A DNA stretch of 64,000 nt from Phycomyces blakesleeanus NRRL 1555(-) (GCF_001638985.1 NW_017265146.1:1260231-1324230), one strand, 5' to 3'. Shown: positions 21,667 through 34,459, counted from the stretch's first letter. The notes: generated by a model from the letters alone, not told the origin. Numbers and translations: made by a program.

Positions 21667-22488
21667 CTAAACCAAAGCCAGAATCAGAATCAAAGTCAGA
21701 TGACCTTTGTGGATCTTGACCCTGTCGCAGTCAATAATTTCTTGGGAAGAAACAACAAGATGATCATATCTTCACCCATCTCAGCTCCTCCTTCCTCTGC
21801 TCCATCGTCCTCTTCCTCTTCTCCTTCTCCATCATCATGTGTACGATCGCCACTCCTGACCGCCCTAACGACCAGTAATTCAATTCATCATAATCATCAT
21901 ATTCACGATTACGATTACGAGCACAATTTATTGCCACACCAGCACCACCAGCAAAAACAACAGCAACAGCAATTGTTGTTTCACAGCCGTCCTCCTAGTA
22001 CACCAAGTCCCCCTTCTCCTCAACACCAACACCAGCACCAACACCAAATTCAAACTCTTATTCAGCCTCTTACCCAACCTCCTACTTCGTCGTCGTCGTT
22101 GTCTCTGTCGTCTTCCTCTTCTTCCTCTTCACACTCTATCCACACTCAAGAAATTCGACTGCCTTCTATCCACAACCTTTCACCACCGTATCCTTTATCT
22201 CAGCCAAATCAATTATTACAACCCTTATCGTCGGCATCACCGTCATCGTCATCAAATAACAACAACAACAACAGTACTAGCCAATTACCGACCAATTATC
22301 CTCTTAATTATTCTTCCTCTTCTCCTCCTCCTCCTCCTCACCATCATCTTCCTGCTCACCATAACCAGCAACAACAACAACAATCTCACGACTATTATTA
22401 TGGAGCATATCAGAATGATGATCAGTCTAGCTACCGTACAGAAGAGGAATATACGCTTCAACCTATCAAGAAGCGAAAAAGAGATTGA
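21280..22488 (+). CDS. Zn2Cys6 transcription factor, Q/S-rich (402 aa)
   Basis: Intronless frame from the ATG at 21280. Residues 6-20 are almost all glutamine. Residues 26-32 are basic. Residues 37-63 form the binuclear zinc cluster C37-x2-C40-x6-C47-x5-C53-x2-C56-x6-C63, and a short coiled-coil-like linker follows ([20 protein letters not shown]), as in fungal Gal4-type dimeric activators. The rest is low complexity: a long QSQNQNQ dipeptide tract (about residues 106-140), serine and proline tracts, HQHQHQ, and a basic C-terminus KKRKRD that could be a nuclear localisation signal. No fungal-specific transcription factor middle domain is recognised. It shares orientation and style of repeats with the upstream Zn2Cys6 gene, but the zinc clusters differ in spacing, so a recent tandem duplication is not evident. 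Confidence 0.8.
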
Positions 22489-22982
22489 ACAAATGAACGA
22501 CTTGAAAAAATTGCTATTACTGCTTGCGGTTGCCGTTTATATTTTATTATATTCTTACTTTTATTATATTTAATATTTATCCACCTTTTTTCTTTATATT
22601 ACTATTATTACTATTATCTTACATGACTAATTACAACCATATTCTCTCTCTCTCTTTTATATATACATATATACACACTCTTATATTATATTATATTATA
22701 TTATATTATATATTTTTTAATCTTATTCTTATCATTTTATCCAAATTTAACCTAATATTATTACAGGCTTTTTTTTTTTTACTATATCTCTCTTTCTCTC
22801 TTAATTGTATAGAATTTGACATCCTATATATATATATATATAAACACGTATTAATGTGATGTGTAAATGTGTGCTTTGGTACACGCATAAATAAATGCAC
22901 AATCACACCTATTTTCTTTAAAAACAAAATTGATTTACTTATTTTTAACTGTTATACATATTACATACTATATATATGTGTG
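22489..22982. other. Convergent spacer between Zn2Cys6 and kynureninase genes
   Basis: Very AT-rich, with a (TATAT)n tract near 22680-22712 and poly-T at 22769-22779. The two flanking genes converge here, so it should hold both 3' ends. No gene seen. Confidence 0.6.
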
Positions 22983-25100
22983 TTAGCTTTTTGTGGGGTA
23001 AATACGATCCAAAATAAGCCCAAGACTGTACACAACTCTGTGCACGTCCTCAAATGAATTGTACAATGGAGTTGGTGCGATTCTGATGACAGTTGGTTTA
23101 CGTTCGTCACAGATGATTCCTCGCTTTTGGAGTTCTTCAAAGACTTCGATCATGCGCTCCGGAAAATCGAGTGACAGCTGGCATCCTCGCTGAGAGACAT
23201 CAGTTGGGGTTAGGATCTTGAAGTGCCCGGCCCGCAAGTGTGTGGCGAGTATGGTGACCAGCAGGGTTTCGAGAAAAGATGTCAAGCGCACAGACTTGTT
23301 GCGCAGGTTTGTGAACCCGGCCTGATCAAAGATTTCGAGGGATCCTGCCAGAGCACTGGTTACAAGCACACCAGGGTTACTGACTTGGTAGCCAGCAGCA
23401 CCTTTACTTGGACTAAATTCTGCATACATTTAAAATATATAAATATGTATTCCCTCTCTCTCTCTCTGTGTGTTTAGACTTTAATTTTACCTGGCTTCAT
23501 TTCAAATCGGTTTTCCTTGTCATTTCCCCACCATCCAGCAAGTCTTAAATAAGTCCCAATACAGCACAGCAAAAAGGTTAATGCGAATAAGAATATAAGA
23601 TATAAAGTTTATTGTACATGCATGTATGCATACATATATATTTTTAAGCTTTTTTTTTTATTTTATTTTTGGGTTATTCTTACCTTGGTCGGGAAGTGTC
23701 ATTTGCATATTTCTCGTGTACAAACAGACCCCCAATTCCACCAGGCCCAGAGTTGAGATACTTGTAAGAGCACCAACATGCGAAGTCGACTTGCCAATCA
23801 TGAAGCTGCAGTGGCACGTTACCAACTGCGTGAGCCAGATCCCAGCCTACCATACAACCCTATTATATATATATACCCAAAAAAATTAAAAAATAATAAT
23901 TAATAATTAAATATGCATATACTTATAATTGAATTGGATCAAATGGTATCAAATTAAGGGTATTATCGTTGTCTTACCTCTTCGTGACCAGCTTTGGTGA
24001 TCTTCTCGATCTCAAACAACTGGCCAGTGTAGTACTGTACGCCACTCAGGAGAACAAGAGCAATTGATTTGTCATTGCGGATAGTTTTGATGATATCTTC
24101 CGTACGCAGGGTACTTTCTCGTGGACGGGGTCCTACGGTGAGTAGCCCGACTTCCGGGTCAATTCCTCTTGATTGGATATGCGAACTAACCGCGTACTAC
24201 CAAAATATAAATACAAGAAAAAAAAACAAGGTTATTTTTTTGTTGTTGTTTGATAATAGTAATATTAGCGTGAGTAAAATATAATAACTATAATCTAAAT
24301 ATGTCTATTTGTATACAATGTATTATAATATTGTTGCCATAGTTACATACATGATCAGAGGGAAACGCCTTTTCTTCAATAAGGATCTTGAAACGAGACT
24401 TTGTTGGCTGATAAAACGTAATCATCATGCTGTGAAGGTTGGATGTCAAGGTGTTCATGGGCGTAACTTCAATAGGCTTTGCACCTAAAATAAATAAATA
24501 AATAAATGAAACAAAGGGCGTATGTTTCATATATCTCAAAATATGTATATGTAAATTTTTTTTACCAACTATTCTGGCCAGAGGTTCTTTTACAATTTCA
24601 TCAATTGTTACCCAAGGACGATTATGAGGATGGTTCCAATGTCCCTCGACTCCTCTATAATAGACATTTATATATATTCCATTATTATTTTTTCTCACGG
24701 GTATATTAATATGTACTATACTATAATATATTATAAGATTCATTTCTTTATTGGTACCTTTTTGACCAAACATCCAATTCTTCAATAACTCTTTTGCGCG
24801 CCAGTTCAGGCATCAGTCCCAGTGAATTTCCACATAGATAAGTGCAGGGAAGGTCTAGTTCCTTTTCATTATCTTCAAAGTAAGAACATAAAAATATTGT
24901 CAATAACAATAACAATGACAATTATCGTCCGTGTTATCTTCTTTGATATATTTACCAGCAGTAAGATCAGGGCTCAATACGTCACGTCTTGTTGGAATAT
25001 TGAATTCTTTGCGGAACCTGGCAAGGGTATCTTGACTATCTAGTAACTGAGCATACTCTAGACTTGTAGGCGAAAGATCGTTGGTTTTGGCAGACATCAT
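22983..25100 (-). CDS. Kynureninase (EC 3.7.1.3), 8 exons, 455 aa
   Basis: The enzyme is PLP-dependent; it cleaves kynurenine/3-hydroxykynurenine to anthranilate/3-hydroxyanthranilate plus alanine in tryptophan breakdown and de novo NAD synthesis (cytosolic in fungi). Exons in transcription order: 25100-24956, 24872-24758, 24654-24566, 24484-24351, 24196-23978, 23859-23684, 23543-23491, 23419-22983. All introns are GT-AG and the phases join into one 1365-nt frame plus stop. Diagnostic parts are YLCGNSLGL (exon 2), [10 protein letters not shown] (exon 3), AFPSDHYAV across the exon 4/5 junction, WDLAHAVGN and [16 protein letters not shown] (exon 6) with predicted PLP lysine K267, and GWWGN (exon 7). 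Length and motif order are normal and no lesion is seen. The start could be either of two adjacent ATGs; I use the first. This is the best-supported housekeeping gene in the window. Confidence 0.93.
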
Positions 25101-27370
25101 AATTATATTATAGTATATTTAGTAATAGATGTATAAATTTATTCAATTATTCAAACAAGAAGAGGAAGAAGGAGAAGAAGAAGAACCTTAGCAATAATAA
25201 TAGTAGTGAGTCAAGTAACCATAAAATAAGGGGGAAAAAAAAGAAAGATTTTCTCCGCGAATTTTTTGTATATATTTATATAAAATACAAAAAAAAATTA
25301 TAATTATTTTAGTGATGGTAGTGTTGATATTGATAACGATGATGTTGATATTGATGATGACTACACTGTAGATTTGTTCCTTTCTTTTTTATTTTAATTT
25401 TACTTTACTTTATTCAATAAAAATATAAATAAATACAATATTGAATAGTCATACTAACAGTCACGAGCTGCCATTTTAAGAATGTAACATTAAAAGAGAT
25501 ATACATATGTAAAAGAACGTTACTTGGTAATAAAGACTAATGAACTATCACTTCTGTCTATCACAATTTTGTGTAGCAATTTGCTGTAGCCAAGTAGTCA
25601 TCTGCTCTTTGATATATTTTAAAAGGGTGGGAAAATAAATACTTGCAAAAAAAAAAAAAAATTGAAACCGAAATGATATTGTCTATATTTTGTTTGTTTG
25701 TTTCAATTTCTATAAAATTACTATCCCTATTACTATTCTTCTTCCCTAAAATCAACTCTTTTGTTAACTATATAACAGTTTGACTGATTGACTGGTTAAT
25801 TGGATAGCTAGTTTTTGGTAGTATTTAATTTAATTTATATAAATGCTTATTTTATATTCGAGTGTGTTACACTGCCGCGGATTCTTTACAAACACACACG
25901 CACTTATTTTGTTTCTCTCTCCTACCAGCCACAGCTCAATCTGAGTTGCAAACAACCCATTCTTTTTTCTCTTACACATATATACACCTCGTGCTGTCAA
26001 ATGAGGGGAGACTATTTATATAATATTTCTCTATATATGTGTAATCTTAATTGAAACAAAAACTATATATCATGACGTACTTTTCCTGTTCATGATAATA
26101 ATAATAATAAAAAGAAAGTGTTACATAAAATATGAGGATTGTATTATCTTGCAAATAGATTAAAATATATAATCAAAGAAAGAGGGGTACTCAGTTGAGG
26201 AAATAAATAATAATTTTTCAATTTGTATTAGGGTGTTTCAAAAAAATAAAAATAAATTAATTCAAAGGGGGGGTTTCACCAGCTTTGAATACTTTGAAAA
26301 ATCGATGGAGCGATGCTTTTAATTATTATTATTATTGGAGCGAAATACCCTCCCGATAATTTCTAGGCCTTGTGATAAACTACTCTAATTCAGATTGATT
26401 ACATTCTCTTTTGCTTTTACGCTTGTATTGAACTAACGACTGTGCATTTAGCGCAATAACTTTTAGTTTGTAGATTTCAGCCTTTTAAATTTAAACATTA
26501 AAGCGTCTAATCTTTTTGTTAGATATTCAGATCTTTTATTATATAGTCTGCTCCTATGTTGGTATTTCCTTGGTATATTATTTGTAAAAGGCAAAGTGGC
26601 TAGCTATCGTCAGTCTTATGAAAAAGGGTGTTTGAACTGTATAGCATTTAATAGCGGGTTGGTTGCTAGTAGGATCACCATGTTCTTAATGGACTCGTAG
26701 TAGCAAGGAACCAAAAGAAGAAGAAGAAGAAGAATACTTTATGAGGATATGTTCTCAAAACAATAGTGTTCCACGCAAATAGTTAGGACATGCCAACTAA
26801 TATGTATATAATTAGACCTATGGTAATAGAAATTAGCTGTCATAATAATAACAATATATATAAAGTATTTTTAACAAGGTAAAAAGATTACTTGACTACG
26901 CTCTACCAAGCTTCCTCTAATAATGACCTCTTTAACTACTAAAATCTACTTCTTTCCTTTACTCACTTCAATCTTATCTCTCTTTCCTTCTTTTCTAATC
27001 CTCGAGAAGTAACGGTAACTAATTTCCATTACACTTATCGTCTCACTTTTGCGCCTGTCCTTTTGTTTATTAACCTTTAGAGTAATAAAATATTCATCTT
27101 AAGCGGTAATAAAAATCAGTTGACCATAGCTAGGTGAATACTTTTTCTTGTCCTCCCATAAAAAAAGGTTTAATTTGTTACAAAAGTCAAGAAAACCAAG
27201 CATCAGTCTCATATGCTTGGCAATACATCATTTTAATAATCAAGAAAAAAAACCTTTTACCGGGTAATAGCAACTGGACACCAATTATATATATATATTC
27301 TGTATAGAAAATATGTAAACACAAGTTTTTTCGCTTGTTGTATATATTGTTTTAATTATTTATAAAGACA
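25101..27370. other. Intergenic, AT-rich
   Basis: Upstream region of kynureninase on one side and of an F-box gene on the other. It holds GAT/AAT trinucleotide repeats (near 25310-25365, 26095-26110), purine-rich AGA repeats (25160-25186, 26717-26732) and A-runs. No coding exon or RNA gene could be supported. Confidence 0.55.
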
Positions 27371-27432
27371 TAGCTGAGCCCCGTATGTCTTGGGCTACTT
27401 GAATAACTCTAGTGTACCCATATTTGTAACTC
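27371..27432 (+). promoter_or_regulatory. Conserved upstream block of F-box genes, copy 3
   Basis: The block runs from AGCTGAGCCCCGTATGTCTT to about CCCATATTTGTAACTCATA, 131 bp before the ATG at 27563. It is homologous to the blocks at 6941 and 9802. Confidence 0.5.
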
Positions 27433-27562
27433 ATAATATCAATTATTCGAAATAGCTCTTCTTGATTTTGTTCACTTTTCCTATAAATATCCTTCATATT
27501 TTTTCAATGCATATTATACACAAGACTTTTTCCCTTTTTTTTCTACGATTGTCATTATAACT

Positions 27563-29515
27563 ATGACAGCCTCAGAACTATCATCCGAAATTCTATCACA
27601 AATTGCGGAGTATCTATCGACAAAAGACAGGCTTTCTGGCTCTATTACTTGCAAGACATGGAGATACCCGTTTCAAGATTCTCTTTGGAGAGACATACAA
27701 GTCGATACAAGACACCCTCTCAAGGATATAAACGACAGAATCAAACCCTACAACAATGCATATACACCATACGGCTTTATGGTACACAGTTTACGCTTTG
27801 AAACATACTACGAAATGATTATGGTACAGCAGGATGACTTCATTAGCTACCTACCAGAATTGAAGCATCTCGATTGTAAAACTTGTGATGGCTACTATAT
27901 GAAGCAATTTAAGACAAAGTCTAAGAAGATATGGATGTCTCTGGAGAGCTTGAAAACCGACTATCATGGGCCTGAAATGTGGTCAATAATAGAGCCCGAT
28001 ATTGGTGTCTTAATAATGTGTCCCATGCTCCAGAAACTTGAATTCTATAAAGAATTATATTGCAGTCCAAAAACCTTTAGCTTACCAGACTTTGACAGTA
28101 TACACCAAACGCTAAAGCAGCTGTCCCACTTCAATGCTAGTTTCCGTCCTGATCCTGACGACTCATATACAGACGACGAGATCATAGATACTCCGCCAGC
28201 AATCACCATGGCAACCCTTGATATAATGATTTATAAATTCTCCCCTCGGTGGCTGTATTACGTTAGCTACAAATATCCAAACTTGCGATCCCTGAAATTG
28301 GATATCTCAAATTCATTTCATGGGTGGACAGACCATACCCTGATGGAAAGAATAGCATACACATATCCCTGTCATGCAAAAGGCCTCCAACACTTGGAAA
28401 CACTAGAACTTACAACTCCGAGTATTTCTGACTGGGTTCCTCTTGTTTTTTGGGAATTTATTGATCCATTAAGATCCCCCCTCAAGAACATAAAGTTCAA
28501 AGCAGCATATCCCCAGGATGATTCACTATTTTTCGCCCAGTTGTATGCAACGTATATTAAAAGATCTCTAAAATCCTTTTCCGAAACACTCGAGACCCTT
28601 TCCATCGAAGGAACAGCATTTTTCGATATTAAATATGGTCCACCACTTGAACTATCTTCTTACGCACCATTCTTGAAGGATCTTTATATCAAATCTTGTG
28701 GTATATCAATTAACCTGGAAAACGTATTGGACAAATGTCCAGCCCTGAAACGATTAAGATATTTTGGTGGGCAGCTGCTGATTAATTCCATCACGATAAA
28801 TCAAGATGAAAAAGACCAACGGCATCACGGGCTGGAAATTCTGGAATTACGGCGGGTCGTTACAAGTGCCGAAGTCTTTAGTCGTCTTTCTTTCAGGTGT
28901 AGACGTCTACAATACATGAATTTGAGCTCTTTATTGGTCAGTGGATCTATTTCCAAGAAAACCGGGTGTCTGCTTCTCGATATGCCATACACTTTCTTCA
29001 AGGTGGTGCGCCTGGCCCATATCAAATATCGTTCACCTTACAAAAGAATATATGGGGATACTATTATCAGTCTGACTCTCGTGTCCCAATTGAACGATCA
29101 TCTGTCATTACCATCACTGGCATTACCATCCTCACGAACAGCAACAAATATAGATCTTAAAGAAGTGAATCCAGAATCTCTTGCTGTAGTAACGCACAGA
29201 AATATCGCTTGGTTCCACACATTTCTTGATGTTGTATTTGAAACGGATACCAGAATAGGCATCAGACAACTTTCAGAGCAAGAAGCCAGTACTGCAGTCG
29301 GATTCTATCAAAGCTTCCAGTCCAATAGAGACAATCAACCAAGAAAGGTAGATATGCCGTTAGATGGGGATAATCTCAAGGAAGATTGGAAAGACAAACT
29401 TTGTAGAGGCTATGGAGAATTGAGATGTGGCCAGGTAGAGAAGTACATTCTTCCAAGTGATTCAAAATATGACAAATATTTTTGGAAATACTCGTGTAAT
29501 AATGTCTTTTTATAA
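27563..29515 (+). CDS. F-box/LRR-like protein, intact (650 aa)
   Basis: Single exon from the ATG at 27563 (MTASELSSEILSQIAEYL). The F-box is at residues 4-45 (DRLSGSITCKTWRYPFQDSLWR). LRR-like segments follow (LKHLDCKTCDGYYM, APFLKDLYIKSCGISIN, RCRRLQYMNLSS), and the family tail has IAWFHTFLDVVFE and GYGELRCGQVEKYIL. It is the closest paralog of the gene at 9991-11958, from which it is separated by 15.6 kb containing two transcription factors, kynureninase and a transposon. The last roughly 310 nt of the two genes differ at only about three positions while the region just upstream is clearly diverged. The presumed role is SCF substrate recognition; the substrate is unknown. Confidence 0.85.
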   Translation: MTASELSSEILSQIAEYLSTKDRLSGSITCKTWRYPFQDSLWRDIQVDTRHPLKDINDRIKPYNNAYTPYGFMVHSLRFETYYEMIMVQQDDFISYLPELKHLDCKTCDGYYMKQFKTKSKKIWMSLESLKTDYHGPEMWSIIEPDIGVLIMCPMLQKLEFYKELYCSPKTFSLPDFDSIHQTLKQLSHFNASFRPDPDDSYTDDEIIDTPPAITMATLDIMIYKFSPRWLYYVSYKYPNLRSLKLDISNSFHGWTDHTLMERIAYTYPCHAKGLQHLETLELTTPSISDWVPLVFWEFIDPLRSPLKNIKFKAAYPQDDSLFFAQLYATYIKRSLKSFSETLETLSIEGTAFFDIKYGPPLELSSYAPFLKDLYIKSCGISINLENVLDKCPALKRLRYFGGQLLINSITINQDEKDQRHHGLEILELRRVVTSAEVFSRLSFRCRRLQYMNLSSLLVSGSISKKTGCLLLDMPYTFFKVVRLAHIKYRSPYKRIYGDTIISLTLVSQLNDHLSLPSLALPSSRTATNIDLKEVNPESLAVVTHRNIAWFHTFLDVVFETDTRIGIRQLSEQEASTAVGFYQSFQSNRDNQPRKVDMPLDGDNLKEDWKDKLCRGYGELRCGQVEKYILPSDSKYDKYFWKYSCNNVFL

Positions 29516-30308
29516 AAATATAAAAAAGAGTAAAGACTCTACATTATACACACATAGATATATATTTGTGTTTGTGTGCAGGGTATGGTAGGGTATTATA
29601 TATACCGATTCTATCATCTATATGATTTTGTTGCCTGCATAGTACTATTTTTTTAATGAATAATTATGTTTTCTTTTTCTGCTCTGCCTTGGGTTGGATG
29701 TTCAATTGACAAACTCAAAACCTCTATTTATTAATCCTTCTCGCTATGCTTTTCTCACATGTTCTATGTTCCTTATAACTTCACGATATATGAATTGTTG
29801 CTGCTCACACCTGAAAAATAAAAAATTAATCTTTTTGACTTCTTTCAAATGGTCCTTTCTCTCTCTCTCTCTCTCTCTCTAACTCTAACAAAAGGAGGAC
29901 GAATAGAAATTAATGAATGAAAATATCTAAATAAACAAAATATACATATTCCATGTTCTATAGTACACTTTATGATTTCACTTTTGTGATACTAATACAT
30001 TCGAGCTTGTAATAACAAAATATCGTCATAAATCAATAACGTGTAATTTAAGAAAGTTTTTATATAACAGCATTCTTTTTTAAAAGAATTAATTTCATAT
30101 ATGATTTTTTAATAATATGTATGATAATTGAGTACCCATTGTATATACTGTAATAATGCTTATGCTGTTGATTTCTGTGAATCTATTTGTGTAAATTACG
30201 GTACAGGTTATTTCCCTTTCCTTCCCTTTCCTTTCCTTCATTTATTCCTTTTTCTTTTCTGTTGAATTTCAAACAACTATAATTTTATAATTGTTTCTGA
30301 CAATAAAT
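29516..30308. other. Intergenic between F-box copies
   Basis: AT-rich, with a (CT)n run at 29858-29880 and TCCCTTTCC repeats near 30210-30240. No gene. Confidence 0.6.
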
Positions 30309-32212
30309 ATGCTAGCATCACATCTTCCACCTGAAATTATTTTCCTAATCGCCGATTTTCTTCAGACAAGCGATAGACGATCTTGTGCTCTGACTTGCAA
30401 GAAGTGGAGATATGCGTTTCAAGTGTTTCTTTGGTGAAATATACGTGTCGACTCTGCCGATCATTTTGAAGACATTCGCAGTGTCATTGTGAACCCCAAA
30501 AACACATCTAGATCTTGTGGCCGATTCGTTCACGGTCTACGTATAGGCGATTGCTGCACTATACTAAACAGGCGACAAGATGAATTTTTTAAATCTATGC
30601 CCAACTTGAAGCATCTTAATCTTGGCTGCATGACTTATCAAGAAATGAATAAAAATATGACAAGATCTAACGCTGCGTGGATGTCGTTGGAAAGTCTGAG
30701 AATCGAAATCAACTATAATCAAAGAATAAGATTGACACCAGATTTCGTTGAGTTTTTAAAGACAATTAGCAAGCTCCAGAGATTAGAAATATTTACGAGG
30801 AATCAATTATGTCTAGTAATCTTTGGCCAGAATGACTTTGATGACTTGCACAAAAATTTGCAACGGCTTTCATCAATAAAGGCATATATCTCTCTCGACT
30901 TTTCTGCTACCCTTAAAGATAGCACAGTGCCAGATATCATACCAGCACTTGCATTGACAGCCCTCGATTTAAGGCTAGGTGAATGGAGTCCTCTGTGCAT
31001 GTATTATTTTTGCTACAAGTACCCAAACTTGCTTACCCTGAAGTTGGATGTCTCGAATTCGTATACCACAGTACATTATAATCAAATTCGAGGAACCGGA
31101 CCTCCTTTTTATATCAGCCCAGACGCACTTCGACACCTGGACACATTCGAATATATAACTAAAGAGGAAGCACAAAATACACGTATGGATCTATGGGATT
31201 TTTTTTCATTCGTTGAAAGCTCCTGTCAGAAAGTTAAATTACAAAAAAAATATTTGGCGGTAGACAAGGATACAGCTATAAAAATTTTATTGAGCGGATG
31301 TTCCGGATCTTTTCAGGAACGCTCGAGAGAATTTTGATTGCTGGAGGAACCGATGGTGACAGATCTACTTCAAGCCTAGAGCTTTCCTCTTATTGCCCAT
31401 TATTGGTGGATATTACTATCATGGACTGCAATGTGTCTATTGATCTTGACAATCTGTTGGACAACTGCGTGGCTCTGAAGCAATTGAGACTCTCTTTGGG
31501 TAACCTCTTGATCAACTCAGTCCCAACAGAACTAGAACAGCAACAACAGCATGGACTACGCATATTGAAACTAAATGGAGTTAATACAAGCTCGGATATA
31601 TTCAGTCGCCTCTCCTTCAGGTGCAGACGTCTGGAGTACATGAGCTTGGTCTCCACTTATGCGAAAGGACCTATTTCTGAGAAAACAGGGTGCTTGCTAC
31701 TTGATATGTCCTATACGTTCTTCAAGATATTACTTTTCGGCAATGTCACATACTGCTCATCTGATGAGTATGGGAATGAGAAATCTGTTATCAGTGTTTC
31801 GCTTTTATCACAGCTAAACAAGCCTATACAATCAAACGACAAAAAGGAAGAAGGGAAAGGAGATTCAGTATCTAATGTAACAAATCATCGTAACCTTCAC
31901 CACATCGCTTGGTTTTACAACTGTCGTTATAATACATATAGCTGGGACAGAACAAAGGGTATCGTACAGCTTTCAGAGGAAACTGTTGATACTTTTGTGG
32001 AATACTTTCAAAATTTCCAGTCAAATAAGATATCAGAAGACCTGGGATTAGGTGGATTAGGAGGTAATCCTATTATGAATGAGTCATGGAAATTAGATCT
32101 ATATAAGGGGTATGGTGAATTTAGATGTGGAAACATAGACAAGTATATTGTATATGGAGTTACAGATGATAACGAAGTGGATTGGGATAAGCTGTACGAT
32201 AACCTTTCTTAA
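30309..32212 (+). pseudogene. F-box/LRR-like paralog with nonsense codon and frameshift
   Basis: The ATG at 30309 opens MLASHLPPEIIFLIADFLQT and an F-box that ends KKWRYAFQVFLW, followed by TGA at 30435-30437, where the intact paralogs have an Arg codon (ALWR). The same frame then continues open through 30489-31337 with clear family homology (NLKHLNLGCMTYQEMN, LRLGEWSPLCMYYF). Near 31280-31300, in an A/T-run, the homology jumps to another frame, which stays open from 31298 to 32212 (FRIFSGTLERILIAGG to the tail GYGEFRCGNIDKYIV). Two independent lesions in an otherwise well preserved gene mean a young pseudogene, unless the run-associated shift is a sequencing error. It is closest to the gene at 1-1617 by its tail (VYGVTDDNEVDWDKL versus IYGVISDDQDNWDKL). 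Confidence 0.8.
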
Positions 32213-33422
32213 AAAAAAACAATAAATAAAAGAGAAAGAGAAAGAATATCTTGTGAAAGTAATTAATTGTTTGTGCATTTGCGTATTGTCAAATATCATT
32301 GAGTACTTGATTTGTCTTATGTGTATAAAAAGAAGAAAAGATTTTGGTACAATGTATATAAGCTGTTTGTGAACAAGCATTAATAACTATAATGTCTTTC
32401 GGACACACCAAAAGTGTATAGGTCAGCCCTCTACACTAAATAGTTAATTAGATTACATGTTTGAAATCTATGCTTAGAATTCATTTGTTGTTGCATATAT
32501 ATAAAGATTTAGGGCTAATATGATATTTAATCAATCATACAATCAATCAACAGTGCCTACGCTTTTTTTTTCTACAACAGTTGATGTGGACAGACTACAA
32601 AGAAAAAAGGGAAAAAAATGCTATAATTTAGTCCAAGCAAATGTTAGGTAATTTCATTATCTAGTTAAGAGTTTATTTGATTTTTCCAAAATGTAATTAC
32701 TAGCCAATAATAGTAGGTATACAACATAGCACATTATATAAGATACATAATTTGAACGTTTATGCAGATTCTCAGTGTATGAAAGAATTATCAAGATAAT
32801 TATATTGAAGTATTCTCTAGTGTTCTCAGTATATTATCTAAAAAAAACTAAAATCAGCTTAAATTTCAAATATAGGAATGTTAGCTATTGTTAGGATATT
32901 AATAGAAAAGTAAAGACTAATAAATAGTTGGTATTCTGGTAAGAGTTAATCATTTATCTAAGTAAGAAAATAGTAGAGACCTTGAACACATCATATAAAA
33001 TTCATTTAGATAAAGATTTTGATCTTAAAGAGAAGTAGTATGTTTCAAAATTGTATTTGTTTTAAGTGATATAAAAGATTATATAAACTTCGAAAGCCAA
33101 TTATCTTTTGGTACTTTATGTTGTTAAACTAATAATAGTATAAAACTTGAAACAAAGAATGAATTGTGTTTTTAAGTAAATAGTTAAAGAAGCTCATATT
33201 ATCTTAATATTAGCTGTTTTTTTTAATTTGCACAAGCATCCTATGTATACAAATATTAATCAACAGTTTTTAGTTGTGATGTCTAGAAAATTAATCCGTT
33301 ATTATAACTTTATAGAAAAAAGTAACAAACTTTGAATTGAACTAATTACATAATTTTATTTTTAAGGATTTAGTAAGTTAATATAACTGATATAGTATTT
33401 CGGATACAAAACAATAGAAAAG
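32213..33422. other. Intergenic, very AT-rich
   Basis: No coding frame of note. Part of it may be decayed repeat DNA continuous with the minus-strand repeat at 33423-33941. Confidence 0.5.
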
Positions 33423-33941
33423 TAATAAATTTGATAATAAAAATGTATAGAAATACTTTGGGATCATATATAAGTTATTCTTTATTCATAAATAAAATAA
33501 AAACATCTCTTTTTATAAGAAAATACAATCTGTTCTTATTATTATGTCTTAGTTTCTTAAGGCTTTCTTCCTTTACTGTGTTTGGTTATTTAAATCATAT
33601 TTACTACTTAACTAGTGTCAGTATTATAAGCATGACATCAAGTCATAAATCATACTTCTTTAGCTCTTTGATATTATTTTCTCTTTTATACTAGAGCTTT
33701 ATAACTTTCTAGTAAATTAGCTCTATGTAACTCTGATACAGTTTATCTGGTAGTATGATATAATTATCTTAACAACCTTTAAGACATTATCTACAGCTGT
33801 AACTGTAATAATTATTGGCCTGATTACTTAATTGCTTATATATATATTATATGCTAACAAGATGATTGCTACTAAGCTATCTCAATATGAATATATTCTT
33901 GTATGTAATAAATGCAATAGCTGAGTGTCTAGATTATCACA
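33423..33941 (-). repeat. LTR-like repeat family B, copy R (minus)
   Basis: The reverse complement aligns over its length with the plus-strand copy at 46236-46770: TGTGATAATCTAGACACT at the start, AATAATTATTACAGTTA, AGTATGATTTATGACTTGAT, AAGAAAGCCTTAAGAAACTA, then TTCTTATAAAAAG and AATAAAG. It has a TATA-like box followed by a poly(A)-signal-like AATAAA, as expected in an LTR. The ends are not defined. Confidence 0.6.
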
Positions 33942-34459
33942 CTTCACATATTGTATGTAAATAAATTTACTTAATATTTCTAACTTCATAAACTTCATAT
34001 AGAACATCAAAAAGGAGTTTTTATGCTACAGTTAATGCTTAAAAAGATATTACTGTACATAAAAAAGTATTGCATTTAACTATCTTCAGATCTTACAGAT
34101 TTGTCGTTTTCAGTCTAGATTGTTTATCCAATACTATAACTCAGCCAAAATTGGTCAAACCCACTGGGAATCGTAAACGAAGATAAAAGAATAAAAAGAG
34201 GATAAAAAGATAGATAACTTTTATTGAATGAAATAACGCTCTCTTTTATATCTTTTCTAAACCTACCCAGCCATTATAAATGTCTGTTTCGGTTTCTATT
34301 CTAATTTTGTTAAGCCATATGCTTTCTAATTCTTTTGTGAGCAAAAGGAAATTACTTCGATCGTCGTTCTAAAAAGAGAATTCTGTGTAATTGTCATCCT
34401 GATTGGCTGACAAGACTTTGGGCACGACAACATTACAAATGTCCGGAAAAAGCAAAAAG
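33942..34459. other. 3' flank of the tRNA gene, no gene seen
   Basis: AT-rich. The T-run terminator of the minus-strand tRNA gene (A-runs at 34447-34458 on the plus strand) lies at its end. Confidence 0.5.

Noticed and set aside
33431..33694. Plus-strand frame of 87 codons
   Set aside because: It lies antisense within LTR-like family B copy R, and its composition is just translated AT-rich repeat.
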